Notes under the pieces: model-generated
Seen by the model: only the letters and a program-made list of their open reading frames with translations
Databases searched by the model: none
What the model was told of the DNA's origin: nothing
Position numbers and translations under genes: made by a program
Assembly: GCF_024707505.1 (NCBI RefSeq)
Contig: NZ_CP102604.1
Span: forward strand, 3,968,001 to 4,032,000
Reading direction: 5' to 3'
DNA length: 64,000 nucleotides
Source of the DNA: Pantoea sp. SOD02
GTDB lineage: Bacteria; Pseudomonadota; Gammaproteobacteria; Enterobacterales; Enterobacteriaceae
Shown here: piece by piece, positions 1 through 7,940 of the stretch
How the letters are laid out: each line of letters starts with the position of its first letter
Position numbering within the stretch: the first letter of the stretch is position 1

Positions 1-109
1 CGCTCGGGCACGGCAGTTGCGTGGTCCAGCGATAAACGTCAGGATGGCTGTAAAGGCGTTGGTAGGCGGCGGCATCGCCCGGCTCACGGCCGCGAATGTG
101 TAAATCCAT
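1..109 (-). CDS. GNAT family N-acetyltransferase, N-terminal part only (cut by window edge)
   Basis: Only the first 36 codons are inside the window; the rest lies to the left. The start is the ATG at 109 (minus strand), with an AGGGA ribosome-binding site just upstream. The peptide begins MDLHIRGREPGDAAA and continues with a segment like HPDVYRWTTQLPCPS. This resembles the N-terminus of YhhY/AaaT-type acetyltransferases, which transfer acetyl from acetyl-CoA to amines such as amino acids; they have a similar 'PEV...T.Q.P.PS' stretch after the first helix. The acetyl-CoA motif is outside the window, so the substrate cannot be judged. It is divergent from the ABC exporter at 174. Confidence 0.6.
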   Translation of the reverse strand, partial: MDLHIRGREPGDAAAYQRLYSHPDVYRWTTQLPCPS

Positions 110-173
110 GTCGGTAATCCCTTTTCACTTGCACTAAGCTGTTAACTCTCACCATTTCGGGAAGAGTGACTCT

Positions 174-2006
174 ATGTTGTATCGCCGTTTTGAACGTTTT
201 ATCAATATTTTCCAGGATGCGCCAACCGATTCCCCGCCCGCCAGCGTCTGGCCGTTCTACTTCTACTATCTGCGTCAGGTGTGGCCGAGCTTCGTCGCGC
301 TGCTGATTGTCGGGCTGGTGCAGGCGCTGATCGAAGTGGCGCTGTTTAGCTATCTCAGCCGCATCATTGACCTGGTTAATCACTCGACGCCCGCCTCGTT
401 GTTCAGCGATAACTGGCAAATATTGTTGTGGATGGGCTTTGTGGCGCTGATTCTGCGGCCAGTGGTGATTGCCGCGCACGATATGCTGGTGCATCAAAGC
501 ATCAACCCAAGCATGACCAGCATGATCCGCTGGCAGCATCACAACTACGTGCTGCGCCAGAGCCTGAACTTCTTCCAGAACGATTTTGCCGGGCGCATCG
601 CCCAGCGCATCATGCAAACCGGTAACTCGCTGCGTGATTCGGCGGTACAGCTGGTGGACGCCATCTGGCACGTGGTGATTTATGCGGTGACCTCGCTGGT
701 GCTGTTTGCCGAAGCGGACTGGCGCCTGATGATTCCGCTGGTGATTTGGATTGTGGCGTACAGCGTGTCGCTGAGCTTCTTCGTGCCGCGCGTGAAACAG
801 CGTTCGGTGGTGTCATCGGAAGCGCGCTCAAAATTGATGGGCACCATCGTCGATGGCTACACCAACATCGCCACCATCAAACTGTTCTCGCACAACGATC
901 TGGAGAAGCGTTACGCGCGCGAAGCGATTCAGGAGCAAACCGACAAAACCCAGCACGCCAGCCGCATGGTCACCACCATGGATATCACACTCTCGACGCT
1001 CAATGGCTTGCTGATTGTCAGCACTTCCGGCCTGGCGCTGTGGTTGTGGAGCCAGTCGCTGATCAGCGTCGGCGCGATTGCGCTGGCGACCGGTTTGGTG
1101 ATCCGTCTGGTGAATATGTCCGGTTGGATCATGTGGGTGGTGAACGGCATCTTTGAGAATATTGGCATGGTGCAGGATGGCCTGAACACCATTGCGCAGC
1201 CGCTGAGCGTGCAGGATCAGCCGAACGCGAAAAACATGCAGGTGACGCGCGGCCAGATTCGCTTTGAGGATGTGCGTTTTGATTATGGCGGCAGCCGTCA
1301 GGTAATTAATCGCCTCAACCTCAATATCAAACCGGGCGAGAAAATCGGTTTGATTGGGCCGTCCGGCGCCGGTAAATCCACCTTAGTGAATCTGCTGCTG
1401 CGGCTGTATGACATCAACAGCGGCCGCATTGTGATTGACGATCAGAACATTGCCGAAGTGACGCAGGAAAGCCTGCGCGGGCAAATCGGCATGATCACCC
1501 AGGACACGTCGCTGCTGCACCGCTCAATTCGCGAAAACTTGCTGTATGGTCGTCCGGATGCGACGGAAGAGGAGCTGCAGGCGGCGATTATCCGCGCACG
1601 CGCCGACGAGTTCATTCCGCTGCTCTCCGATCCGCAGGGCCGCACCGGCTTGGATGCGCACGTGGGCGAGCGCGGCGTGAAGCTGTCGGGCGGTCAACGT
1701 CAGCGTATCGCCATCGCGCGCGTGCTGCTGAAAGACGCGCCGATTCTGATCATGGATGAAGCCACCTCCGCGCTGGATTCCGAGGTGGAAGCGGCGATTC
1801 AGGAGAGCCTGGAAACGTTGATGCAGGGCAAAACGGTGATTGCCATTGCGCACCGTCTTTCAACTATCGCCAAAATGGATCGTCTGGTGGTGCTGGAGAA
1901 AGGTGAGATTGTCGAGATGGGCAACCACCGCGAGCTGCTGGCGCACGGCGGACTTTACGCGCGCCTGTGGCAGCATCAGACCGGCGGTTTTGTCGGCGCG
2001 GATTAA
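174..2006 (+). CDS. ABC exporter half-transporter (fused permease-ATPase)
   Basis: A 610-residue half-transporter of the MsbA/MdlB type. The N-terminal half (about residues 25-330) carries about six hydrophobic segments. The C-terminal half is the nucleotide-binding domain, with Walker A GPSGAGKS at 395-402, signature LSGGQ at 504-508 and Walker B ILIMDE ending in D528-E529, followed by the switch His in IAHRLST. All catalytic residues are present, so it should be an active ATP-driven inner-membrane exporter, probably a homodimer. The substrate is unknown: lipids, peptides and drugs are all exported by this family. The stop codon overlaps the convergent gene at 2003 by 4 bp. A GGGAAG-like ribosome-binding site precedes the ATG. 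Confidence 0.9.
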   Translation: MLYRRFERFINIFQDAPTDSPPASVWPFYFYYLRQVWPSFVALLIVGLVQALIEVALFSYLSRIIDLVNHSTPASLFSDNWQILLWMGFVALILRPVVIAAHDMLVHQSINPSMTSMIRWQHHNYVLRQSLNFFQNDFAGRIAQRIMQTGNSLRDSAVQLVDAIWHVVIYAVTSLVLFAEADWRLMIPLVIWIVAYSVSLSFFVPRVKQRSVVSSEARSKLMGTIVDGYTNIATIKLFSHNDLEKRYAREAIQEQTDKTQHASRMVTTMDITLSTLNGLLIVSTSGLALWLWSQSLISVGAIALATGLVIRLVNMSGWIMWVVNGIFENIGMVQDGLNTIAQPLSVQDQPNAKNMQVTRGQIRFEDVRFDYGGSRQVINRLNLNIKPGEKIGLIGPSGAGKSTLVNLLLRLYDINSGRIVIDDQNIAEVTQESLRGQIGMITQDTSLLHRSIRENLLYGRPDATEEELQAAIIRARADEFIPLLSDPQGRTGLDAHVGERGVKLSGGQRQRIAIARVLLKDAPILIMDEATSALDSEVEAAIQESLETLMQGKTVIAIAHRLSTIAKMDRLVVLEKGEIVEMGNHRELLAHGGLYARLWQHQTGGFVGAD

Positions 2007-3127
2007 TCACCACGCCGATACGGTAAGGCGTCGCGCGCTTCAATTGCCCAGCCGCGCACGCCTTCCCGTTCCTGCAGCAGAAAATCCCCCACCGCATCAC
2101 GCAAGCCGGGATGGCACAGATAGTGCCATGAGTGCGTGATATGCGGTTCAAAGCCGCGCACTAGCTTGTGCTCGCCCTGCGCGCCCGCATCAAAACGCTG
2201 CAAACCTTCCGCGATGGCGAAATCCATGCCCTGATAGAAGCAGGTTTCGAAATGCAGCCGATCAAACTCCGCCAGACAACCCCAATAGCGGCCATACAGC
2301 GTGTTGCCGTCCATTAAGCAGAACGCCATGGCGGCTGGTTGGCCTTGCAGCGTCGCGATCACCACGCGAATCGAACGCGGCATGCGCTCCGCCAGCAGGC
2401 TAAAGAAGTGGCGCGTCAAATATGGTCGCTGGCCGCGCACCGCATAGGTGTTGGCGTAGCAGGTGTAGACGAAATCCCACTGATCTTCGCGCAGCTCATC
2501 GCCGCGATACCAGCTGAATTCAAAGCCGCTGCTCATCACCTGCTCACGCTCTTTGCGCAGCTGTTTGCGCTTGCGCGACATCAGCGTGTCGAGGAAATCC
2601 TGAAAATCACGATAGCCTTTGTTGTGCCAGTGATACTGCAAGCCAAGGCGCTCCAGCCAGTCCGGCTGCTGCTGCATGATTTGATTGGCGAACGGCGTGG
2701 TGAAGTTGATGTGTGCGCCGCTCAAACCCTGTTCGTAGAGATTATCCGGCAGCGCGCTGAGCAATTTCAGCACCGCGTCTTCGTCGCCCAGCAGGCGTGC
2801 GCCGGTCACCGGACTAAACGGAATCGCGCCCAGCCATTTCGGATAGTAAGGAATGCCGGCGCGTTGGCAGGCATCCGCCCACGCATGGTCAAACACATAT
2901 TCACCGCGCGAGTGCCGTTTGCGATAGCCCGGAATGGCGGCACGCAGCGTGCCGTTTTCCCGCCACAGCAGGTGATCCGTCTGCCAGCCGTTTTCGGGCC
3001 GCACGCTGCCGCTCTCTTCTAATGAAAGAAGAAAGGCATGGCGTAAAAACGGTTGATCGTCAGGTAACAGCGCATCCCATTCGACGGCGGAGATCTCCGC
3101 CAGCGACGACAGATGTAGCAAAGACAT
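2003..3127 (-). CDS. FemAB/GNAT-like protein of the PF04339 (DUF482) family
   Basis: A 374-residue soluble protein. It matches what I know of the PF04339/COG3146 family, called 'peptidoglycan biosynthesis/recognition' proteins and built on a GNAT/FemAB-like fold. Recognisable stretches are YRKRHSRGEYVFDHAWADA near residues 70-90, KWLGAIPFSPVTGARLL, a basic SRKRKQLRKER segment in the middle, and AMAFCLMDGNTLYGRYWG before FDAGAQGEHKLVRGF near the end. These are the conserved blocks of the family. The biochemical role is not established; aminoacyl or acyl transfer is inferred from the fold. It stands alone, convergent with the ABC exporter. Confidence 0.75.
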   Translation of the reverse strand: MSLLHLSSLAEISAVEWDALLPDDQPFLRHAFLLSLEESGSVRPENGWQTDHLLWRENGTLRAAIPGYRKRHSRGEYVFDHAWADACQRAGIPYYPKWLGAIPFSPVTGARLLGDEDAVLKLLSALPDNLYEQGLSGAHINFTTPFANQIMQQQPDWLERLGLQYHWHNKGYRDFQDFLDTLMSRKRKQLRKEREQVMSSGFEFSWYRGDELREDQWDFVYTCYANTYAVRGQRPYLTRHFFSLLAERMPRSIRVVIATLQGQPAAMAFCLMDGNTLYGRYWGCLAEFDRLHFETCFYQGMDFAIAEGLQRFDAGAQGEHKLVRGFEPHITHSWHYLCHPGLRDAVGDFLLQEREGVRGWAIEARDALPYRRGD

Positions 3128-3171
3128 TCACGGCTCCCGGCCAGATGAAAGCAGGCGCCTAGTTCAACAGG

Positions 3172-3189
3172 TTTTCCCGTGTGGGAAAA
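3172..3189. promoter_or_regulatory. perfect inverted repeat, possible LysR operator
   Basis: TTTTCCC-GTGT-GGGAAAA, a 7-bp stem with a 4-nt centre, lies in the 187-bp divergent gap between the FemAB-like gene and the LysR gene at 3315. A second palindrome with the same TTCC...GGAA ends occurs just after the LysR gene (4218-4232). LysR regulators usually bind dyads next to their own promoter and their target's. The functional role is inferred only. Confidence 0.3.
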
Positions 3190-3230
3190 GGTGCAGCGCA
3201 CTGAATGTGTAATCAGCAGATTTGACCCGA

Positions 3231-3279
3231 TGCGCATTAATGCGCACCCTACGACGTAGGGTCGCCATTCATGGCGACC
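3231..3279. repeat. REP/BIME-like palindromic repeat (A half-unit plus B unit)
   Basis: The A palindrome TGCGCATTAATGCGCA followed by CCTAC, then GTAGG and the B palindrome GGTCGCCATTCATGGCGACC at 3260-3279. The same two palindromes recur through the window, always outside genes. CCCTAC and GTAGGG can pair, so the two units could fold as one larger structure. Confidence 0.85.
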
Positions 3280-3314
3280 GATTAACATAAAACGCTGAAC
3301 TAACAGGAAACGCC

Positions 3315-4214
3315 ATGGATCGACTCGATTGTGACCGCATGTTTGTCGCCGTGCTGGAAGTCGGCAGCTTTGCCGGTGCGGCCGAACGCCTCGGCACCAG
3401 CAGTGGCCAGGCGTCGAAGCTGGTCTCCCGGCTGGAGCAGGAACTTGGCGTGCAGCTGTTTAAACGCAGCACGCGTGCGCTTTCGCCCACCGAAGTCGGT
3501 CGCGCCTATTACGAGCGGGTAAAAACGCTGCTGGAAGCCTTTGATACGCTGGATGCCACAGTGCGCGACAGCGCCACCACGCCGACCGGCCGCCTAAAAA
3601 TCAGCGCGCCCGGCACTTTCGGTACGGCGGTGTTAGCCAGCGTGCTGGTGGAGTTCGCGCGCCATTATCCGCAGATCGAACTCGACGTGAATTTCTCCGA
3701 TCGTGCAGTAAACATCGTCGATGAAGGCTTCGATATGGCGATCCGCATCGGCAAACTCGACGACAGCAGCCTAATTGCACGCCGCCTCGGCGATGTGCCG
3801 ATTCGCGTGGCGGCCTCTTCCAGTTATCTGCTGCAACACGGCACGCCACAGCACTGGCGTGATTTGGCGGCACATCAGTGCATCAGCGATACCAACTTCC
3901 GCGATCCCTGGCATTGGCCGTTTGTCACGCCGTGCGGCGACAGCGTCAGCATGCCGATTCGTGGTCGTCTCTGTTTCTCGAATACTGAAGCCTGTTTGCA
4001 GGCAGCGATTGCCGGGCTGGGCATTGCGCGGCTGCCGGGTTTTATTGCCGCGCCCGCTCTGCAACGCGGTGAAATCGTCTCGATATTAGAGGAGTTCGCC
4101 ACACCGCCGCTCGGCTTGTTCGCGCTCTATCCGCCGGCGCGTCATCTGGCGCAGAAAACCCGACTGCTGATCGATTTCCTCGCCGCCCATTTCCAGCAGC
4201 ATCCGCCCGGCTGA
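3315..4214 (+). CDS. LysR-family transcriptional regulator
   Basis: A 299-residue LysR protein. The winged helix-turn-helix is at about residues 8-66 (AVLEVGSFAGAAERLGTS then VSRLEQELGVQLFKRSTR), followed by a periplasmic-binding-protein-like effector domain. It belongs to the large subgroup with SAPGTFG and DLAIRIG-type motifs (here DMAIRIGKLDDSSLIARRLG). The downstream glutathionyl-hydroquinone reductase and esterase (4314-5872) run the same way 100 bp later and are separated by a palindrome, so they are the likely targets. The ligand is unknown; a quinone or other electrophile would fit the neighbour. The ATG follows an AGGAAACGCC ribosome-binding site. Confidence 0.9.
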   Translation: MDRLDCDRMFVAVLEVGSFAGAAERLGTSSGQASKLVSRLEQELGVQLFKRSTRALSPTEVGRAYYERVKTLLEAFDTLDATVRDSATTPTGRLKISAPGTFGTAVLASVLVEFARHYPQIELDVNFSDRAVNIVDEGFDMAIRIGKLDDSSLIARRLGDVPIRVAASSSYLLQHGTPQHWRDLAAHQCISDTNFRDPWHWPFVTPCGDSVSMPIRGRLCFSNTEACLQAAIAGLGIARLPGFIAAPALQRGEIVSILEEFATPPLGLFALYPPARHLAQKTRLLIDFLAAHFQQHPPG

Positions 4215-4217
4215 TTC

Positions 4218-4232
4218 CTTCCAATTTGGAAG
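4218..4232. promoter_or_regulatory. palindrome CTTCCAATTTGGAAG upstream of the reductase operon
   Basis: A perfect 7-bp inverted repeat around one central base, four bases after the LysR stop codon and 81 bp before the reductase start. It contains the T-N11-A form typical of LysR binding sites. No T-run follows, so a terminator is unlikely. Confidence 0.35.
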
Positions 4233-4313
4233 CAATGAAAGCCATTTTGCCCGGATTATCACCCAACCAGCAGCGCTGTATGCTCACTCCATCAACACAT
4301 AGGAGAGAAGACG

Positions 4314-5255
4314 ATGCTGGTAAACGGTAAGTGGAGTGCAGAGTGGCATCCGGTGCAAGCCACCGATAAACAAGGCGGTTTTGTGCGCCAGACATCCAGT
4401 TTTCGTCACTGGATCACCGCAGATGGTTCCAGCGAATTTGCTGCCGAGCCGGATCGCTATCACCTCTATGTGGCACTGATTTGTCCGTGGGCTTCGCGCA
4501 CGCTGCTGGCGCGCAGCCTGAAAGGGCTGGAGAAAGTGATCAGTGTGTCGGTGGTGGAACCGCAGCTTGGCGCGCAAGGCTGGCGCTTCGGTGATTATCC
4601 CGGCGCGGACCGCGACTGGCTAAATAAAGCCGAGTACATCCACGAGCTTTACACCCGCGCCGATGCCGATTTCACCGGCCGCGCCACCGTGCCGGTGCTG
4701 TGGGACAAAAAGGCGCAGACCATCGTCAACAACGAGTCGGCCGATATCCTGCGCATGCTGAACAGCGGCTTTGGCGCGCTGGCGGACGATCGCATTGATC
4801 TTTATCCCGAAGATCTGCGTGCAGAGATCGACGCGCTGAACGAATCGATCTATCCGCGCCTGAATAACGGCGTGTATCGCACCGGCTTCGCCACCACGCA
4901 GGTCAGCTATCAGCAGGCGTTTAACGATGTGTTCAGCCAGCTGGATGAGCTGGAGCTGCGTTTGCAGGATGGCCGCACCTTCCTGCTCGGCGAGCGCTTA
5001 ACCGAAGCGGATATCCGCCTGTTCGTCACGCTGGTGCGCTTTGACGCCGCCTATCACGGCCTGTTTAAATGCAACCTGCGCCGCCTGCGTGACTATCCGC
5101 TGCTCGATCGTTATCTCAAGAGTATGCTGTCGGTTTCTGGCGTGCGTCAGACGGTGAATATCGACCATATCAAGCAGGGCTATTATTCGATTAAAGCGCT
5201 GAATCCCAACGGCATTGTGCCTGTTGGCCCGGATATGGCGGCCTACGGTTTATAA
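4314..5255 (+). CDS. glutathionyl-hydroquinone reductase (YqjG/PcpF family)
   Basis: A 313-residue Xi-class glutathione transferase. These enzymes reduce glutathionyl-hydroquinones to hydroquinones using glutathione, releasing quinones from dead-end conjugates in the cytoplasm. The diagnostic CPWA motif is at residues 57-60, with Cys57 as the catalytic cysteine. It is followed by the WRFGDYPGADRDW block and the NNESADILRMLN glutathione-binding segment, then an all-helical C-terminal domain with GERLTEADIRLFVTLVRFD. Length matches the family (about 310-330). An AGGAGA site precedes the ATG. The next gene, an esterase, begins 11 bp after the stop, so the two form an operon, probably under the upstream LysR. 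Confidence 0.9.
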   Translation: MLVNGKWSAEWHPVQATDKQGGFVRQTSSFRHWITADGSSEFAAEPDRYHLYVALICPWASRTLLARSLKGLEKVISVSVVEPQLGAQGWRFGDYPGADRDWLNKAEYIHELYTRADADFTGRATVPVLWDKKAQTIVNNESADILRMLNSGFGALADDRIDLYPEDLRAEIDALNESIYPRLNNGVYRTGFATTQVSYQQAFNDVFSQLDELELRLQDGRTFLLGERLTEADIRLFVTLVRFDAAYHGLFKCNLRRLRDYPLLDRYLKSMLSVSGVRQTVNIDHIKQGYYSIKALNPNGIVPVGPDMAAYGL

Positions 5256-5266
5256 GGAGCTGTGCG

Positions 5267-5872
5267 ATGGCAAAAGCGTTAGTGATTTTTTTACATGGCG
5301 TCGGGAGCAACGGCAACGACCTCGCGGTGCTCGGCGAACATTGGGCGCGCCTGCTGCCAGATGTGGCGTTTGCCTCGCCGAATGCGCCCTATCCTTTTGA
5401 ACATGCGATGGGTTATCAGTGGTTTAGCCTGACCGGCATCACGCCTGAAAATCGCCCGGCGCGGGTGCGTGAAGCGCGCGCTGCCTTTGATGACACACTG
5501 CAACAGCTGATGGCGCAACACGGCATGGCGGATGCGTGGGACAAAGTGATTCTGGTGGGCTTTTCGCAGGGTTCGATCATGGCGCTGGATGCACTGGCTT
5601 CAGGCCGCTATCCGCTGGCGGGCGTGGTGGCATTTTCCGGTCGCCTGGCGTTTGATGGCGCGTTAACTCCGCAACAGTATACGCCTGCGCTGCTGATTCA
5701 CGGCAAAGCCGATGATGTGATTCCGTTTAGCGAAAGCTCCTCAGCGGAGCAGCGTTTGCAACAGGCTGGCGTGACGGTGGAAGCGCGCTATGAAGCGGCC
5801 ACCGGCCACACCATTTCATCGCAGGGTGCGATGGATGCCGCCGGTTTCATCGCGCAATGTTTGCAGGATTAA
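5267..5872 (+). CDS. serine hydrolase, phospholipase/carboxylesterase family (YpfH-like)
   Basis: A 201-residue alpha/beta hydrolase. The HGVGSNGNDL oxyanion loop is at residues 10-19, the nucleophile elbow GFSQGS gives Ser100, the acid is Asp149 in HGKADD, and the base is His181 in ATGHTIS. Length and motif spacing fit the AB-hydrolase_2 family (carboxylesterase/lysophospholipase, E. coli YpfH). It likely acts as a cytoplasmic esterase; the natural ester is unknown. It sits 11 bp behind the glutathionyl-hydroquinone reductase, and its stop overlaps the convergent isomerase gene by 4 bp. Confidence 0.88.
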   Translation: MAKALVIFLHGVGSNGNDLAVLGEHWARLLPDVAFASPNAPYPFEHAMGYQWFSLTGITPENRPARVREARAAFDDTLQQLMAQHGMADAWDKVILVGFSQGSIMALDALASGRYPLAGVVAFSGRLAFDGALTPQQYTPALLIHGKADDVIPFSESSSAEQRLQQAGVTVEARYEAATGHTISSQGAMDAAGFIAQCLQD

Positions 5873-6666
5873 GGCCAGTAACGATTTAACGCCTGCCACG
5901 CCTTGTGCGCAGCCACCTCTGCTGGCTGCGCTTGCAACTTATCGTTAAACACTTCAATGCCGACCGGCCCGCTGTAACCGGCACTTTTCAGCTTATCGAC
6001 AAAACGTTCCACTTCGATGATGCCATCGCCCGGCAACAAGCGCTGATGACGCGCATACTCGCTGAGCGGTTGCTTATCCTGCGGCGGCATTTCGGCCATG
6101 TCACACAACTGCACTTCGTAGATACGATCGGCAGGAATGCCATCCAGCTGAGACGCATCGCCGCCTAACGCGCAGATGTGGAACAGATCGACCACCAAAC
6201 CGATATTCGGCTGGTCCAGCCGTTGCAGCCGTTCCCATGCCAGCGGCAGCGTATTATCCACGCTGCACCACGCCATCGGCTCATACATGATGCGCATGTT
6301 GTAGCGCGCGGCTTCCGACGCCATCCAACGTAAATCTTCATCAATGCGCGATGCTACGCAATCTTCACGCGTGCTGGCAGGTGCCTGAATGGTGTCGCAG
6401 CCAATGGTTTGGGCAATTTGAATGAACTGACGCAGCTCTTCGCGTTTTTGCTGGCGCTCACGATCCGGTGCACCGGTGAAATCGCGCAGCACCTGAACAT
6501 TGGTGAAGCCAAGCTGTAACTGCTTTGCTAACTGTGGCGTACTGGCTTGCACATCGTCGCGCCAGATCTCAACCTGCTCGAAACCGGCGGCGCGTGCGGC
6601 ACGCAGCTTCTCCTCAGGTTCACCGTTTAACAACACCAGGTTAAGGAATTTGGGGTTACGACGCAT
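5869..6666 (-). CDS. sugar phosphate isomerase/epimerase-type TIM-barrel protein
   Basis: A 265-residue xylose-isomerase-like TIM barrel. I chose the ATG at 6666 (MRRNPKFLNLVLLNG) because AAGGAG lies at the right distance before it; a longer reading frame would start in the intergenic hairpin. The usual metal-ligand strands are visible: MYEPMAW, VVDLFHICALGG and GIEVFND near the C-terminus. The last is reminiscent of 3-dehydroshikimate dehydratase-like and hydroxypyruvate-isomerase-like members. A divalent metal and a keto-sugar or cyclic substrate are likely, but the reaction cannot be assigned. It lies 106 bp downstream of crcB in the same direction, with a hairpin between. Confidence 0.75.
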   Translation of the reverse strand: MRRNPKFLNLVLLNGEPEEKLRAARAAGFEQVEIWRDDVQASTPQLAKQLQLGFTNVQVLRDFTGAPDRERQQKREELRQFIQIAQTIGCDTIQAPASTREDCVASRIDEDLRWMASEAARYNMRIMYEPMAWCSVDNTLPLAWERLQRLDQPNIGLVVDLFHICALGGDASQLDGIPADRIYEVQLCDMAEMPPQDKQPLSEYARHQRLLPGDGIIEVERFVDKLKSAGYSGPVGIEVFNDKLQAQPAEVAAHKAWQALNRYWP

Positions 6667-6702
6667 GACACAGCTCCTTAATCGTCCGGATAATCGGTGA
6701 CA

Positions 6703-6729
6703 CATTCTGTGCGTCACGCGCACAGAATG
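6703..6729. promoter_or_regulatory. perfect 11-bp hairpin between crcB and the isomerase gene
   Basis: CATTCTGTGCG-TCACG-CGCACAGAATG. No T-run follows on either strand, so it is not a standard intrinsic terminator. It sits 37 bp before the isomerase start, so it may be an operator for that gene or an mRNA structure after crcB. Confidence 0.45.
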
Positions 6730-6772
6730 GCGATTAGTATCTACCTCTGAGGAGTTATTTCAAGCCTGAAGG

Positions 6773-7150
6773 TTATCCCAGCAGGTTTACAACGGCAAAA
6801 CCGGCGAAGGTCATCAGCAGCGAACCGATGACATGCACCATCACGCTCGACATCGCCCACAGGTATTTGCCGGTTTGCAGCAGCCCGACAATTTCTGCTG
6901 AAAAGGTTGAGAACGTGGTTAAGCCGCCGCATAAACCGGTGACAATCAGCAATTTCCAGAAGGGATCGATGTGCGGGTTACGCATGAAGAAAGCCAGCGC
7001 CGCACCGATGATAAAACCGCCCACCAGATTCACCATCAAGGTGCCCGGCGGCAGATTGGGAAACAGCGCGTTAAAACGTAATGAGATCAACCAACGCAGC
7101 GAACAGCCAACCGCACCGCCCAGTACCACCGCCAGTAACGACTTCAACAT
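6773..7150 (-). CDS. crcB: fluoride channel CrcB/Fluc
   Basis: A 125-residue inner-membrane protein with four hydrophobic helices. Members form antiparallel dual-topology dimers that let fluoride leave the cell. Conserved family motifs are GGAVGCSLRW at residues 11-20, NLPPGTLMVNLVGGF (channel-lining Asn) and GLCGGLTTFSTFS, the Phe-box/sodium-site segment. Length matches the family. Upstream (7151-7198) there is a GGAGCT ribosome-binding site but no recognisable fluoride riboswitch. A palindromic element separates it from the isomerase gene downstream. Confidence 0.95.
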   Translation of the reverse strand: MLKSLLAVVLGGAVGCSLRWLISLRFNALFPNLPPGTLMVNLVGGFIIGAALAFFMRNPHIDPFWKLLIVTGLCGGLTTFSTFSAEIVGLLQTGKYLWAMSSVMVHVIGSLLMTFAGFAVVNLLG

Positions 7151-7198
7151 AGTTTGGAGCTCCTGAAATGAATTACGCGCAGGGCCGCGACATGGCGA

Positions 7199-7540
7199 TT
7201 AATGTACGAGTAAGCGTTTGAAAAGCAATTGTTGAATGCTTTGACGTTGTGACAACAGCACGTGAGCAGAAACGGTTTGATGCTCAACGGAGAATAAAAT
7301 TCGATAGTTTTCACTGCTGTTAAATTCGCGGTAGCGTGTCACGCCCAAGGCGGCTAATTCTGAACATACCGCACAACTCAAAGGAAATTGATTCACTCGC
7401 GTTTCAAACTCATCAATCACACGTGCAATGATGGTTTGGTAGTCGTTGCCCAGGCGGCGATGGAAAGTGACGATCTCTTGCAGGCTCAAGCGAACCGTTG
7501 GCAGGTAGATGATGTTGAAGGGCTCTTCCGTGTGCGACAT
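7199..7540 (-). CDS. type II toxin, RelE/ParE family
   Basis: A 113-residue protein second in a two-gene unit; the antitoxin stop is 9 bp upstream. It has the RelE/ParE pattern: an N-terminal beta strand (FNIIYLPTVRLSLQEI), a helical hairpin, then the C-terminal sheet with GVTRYREFNSSENYRILFSV, where the conserved Arg/Tyr positions of the family lie. RelE members cut mRNA on the ribosome and ParE members inhibit gyrase; the sequence does not say which applies here. Expression should be held down by the antitoxin at the upstream palindrome. Confidence 0.75.
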   Translation of the reverse strand: MSHTEEPFNIIYLPTVRLSLQEIVTFHRRLGNDYQTIIARVIDEFETRVNQFPLSCAVCSELAALGVTRYREFNSSENYRILFSVEHQTVSAHVLLSQRQSIQQLLFKRLLVH

Positions 7541-7549
7541 AGCTTGTCC

Positions 7550-7777
7550 TTAAAGATCCTCTAACAGCTGCTGGCGAGTCATCCCTTTACCGGCTGCTTT
7601 GTCTTCTTCCGACAGCGCCAGCAACTTCAGTAATGCCAGCGTCTCATCTCGTTCCTGACGCGCTTCCCAGGATTCAATAACGTAAGCAGGATTGCCGTTC
7701 TGTGTCACAAGAATCGGCTCAGAGAGATCGAGCGCGGCGGCATTTTTTTTGATGTAGCTAATGGTTTCAATTTTCAT
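7550..7777 (-). CDS. type II antitoxin, Phd/YefM family
   Basis: A 75-residue protein with a Phd/YefM-like N-terminal DNA-binding fold ([21 protein letters not shown] then [13 protein letters not shown]) and an acidic, probably disordered C-terminus that would wrap the toxin. It is first in the operon, as usual for this class, with a strong GGAGGAG site before its ATG. A 16-bp palindrome at 7793-7808 just upstream is the likely autoregulatory operator. Confidence 0.8.
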   Translation of the reverse strand: MKIETISYIKKNAAALDLSEPILVTQNGNPAYVIESWEARQERDETLALLKLLALSEEDKAAGKGMTRQQLLEDL

Positions 7778-7792
7778 ACACTCCTCCGAATC

Positions 7793-7808
7793 AGTCCAAA
7801 TTTAGACT
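7793..7808. promoter_or_regulatory. palindromic operator of the toxin-antitoxin operon
   Basis: AGTCCAAATTTAGACT is an imperfect 16-bp palindrome 15 bp upstream of the antitoxin start, overlapping an AT-rich promoter region. Phd/YefM antitoxins bind such short palindromes to repress their own operon. The role is inferred from position. Confidence 0.5.
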
Positions 7809-7858
7809 TTTTATAGATATTCGGCAATGACGTTTTGTGTGCTCAGGAGTTGAATCCA

Positions 7859-7925
7859 GGTGCGCATTAATGCGCACCCTACAAAACGTCACCGATCTGT
7901 CGTAGGGTCGCCATTCATGGCGACC
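7859..7925. repeat. REP/BIME-like repeat, A and B units
   Basis: Unit A GGTGCGCATTAATGCGCACC at 7859-7878 and unit B GGTCGCCATTCATGGCGACC at 7906-7925, joined by CTACAAAA...CGTAG. It is placed between the antitoxin promoter and the 3' end of lgoD. Confidence 0.9.
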
Positions 7926-7940
7926 GAACATCCCGGAGAA

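Noticed and set aside
84-671. 195-codon minus-strand frame at the left edge
   Set aside because: It is antisense to the ABC exporter and has shadow-frame composition. The true minus-strand gene here is the edge-cut GNAT frame starting at 109.
7151-7198. Fluoride (crcB) riboswitch upstream of crcB
   Set aside because: The gap to the toxin gene is only 48 bp and lacks the conserved riboswitch segments.
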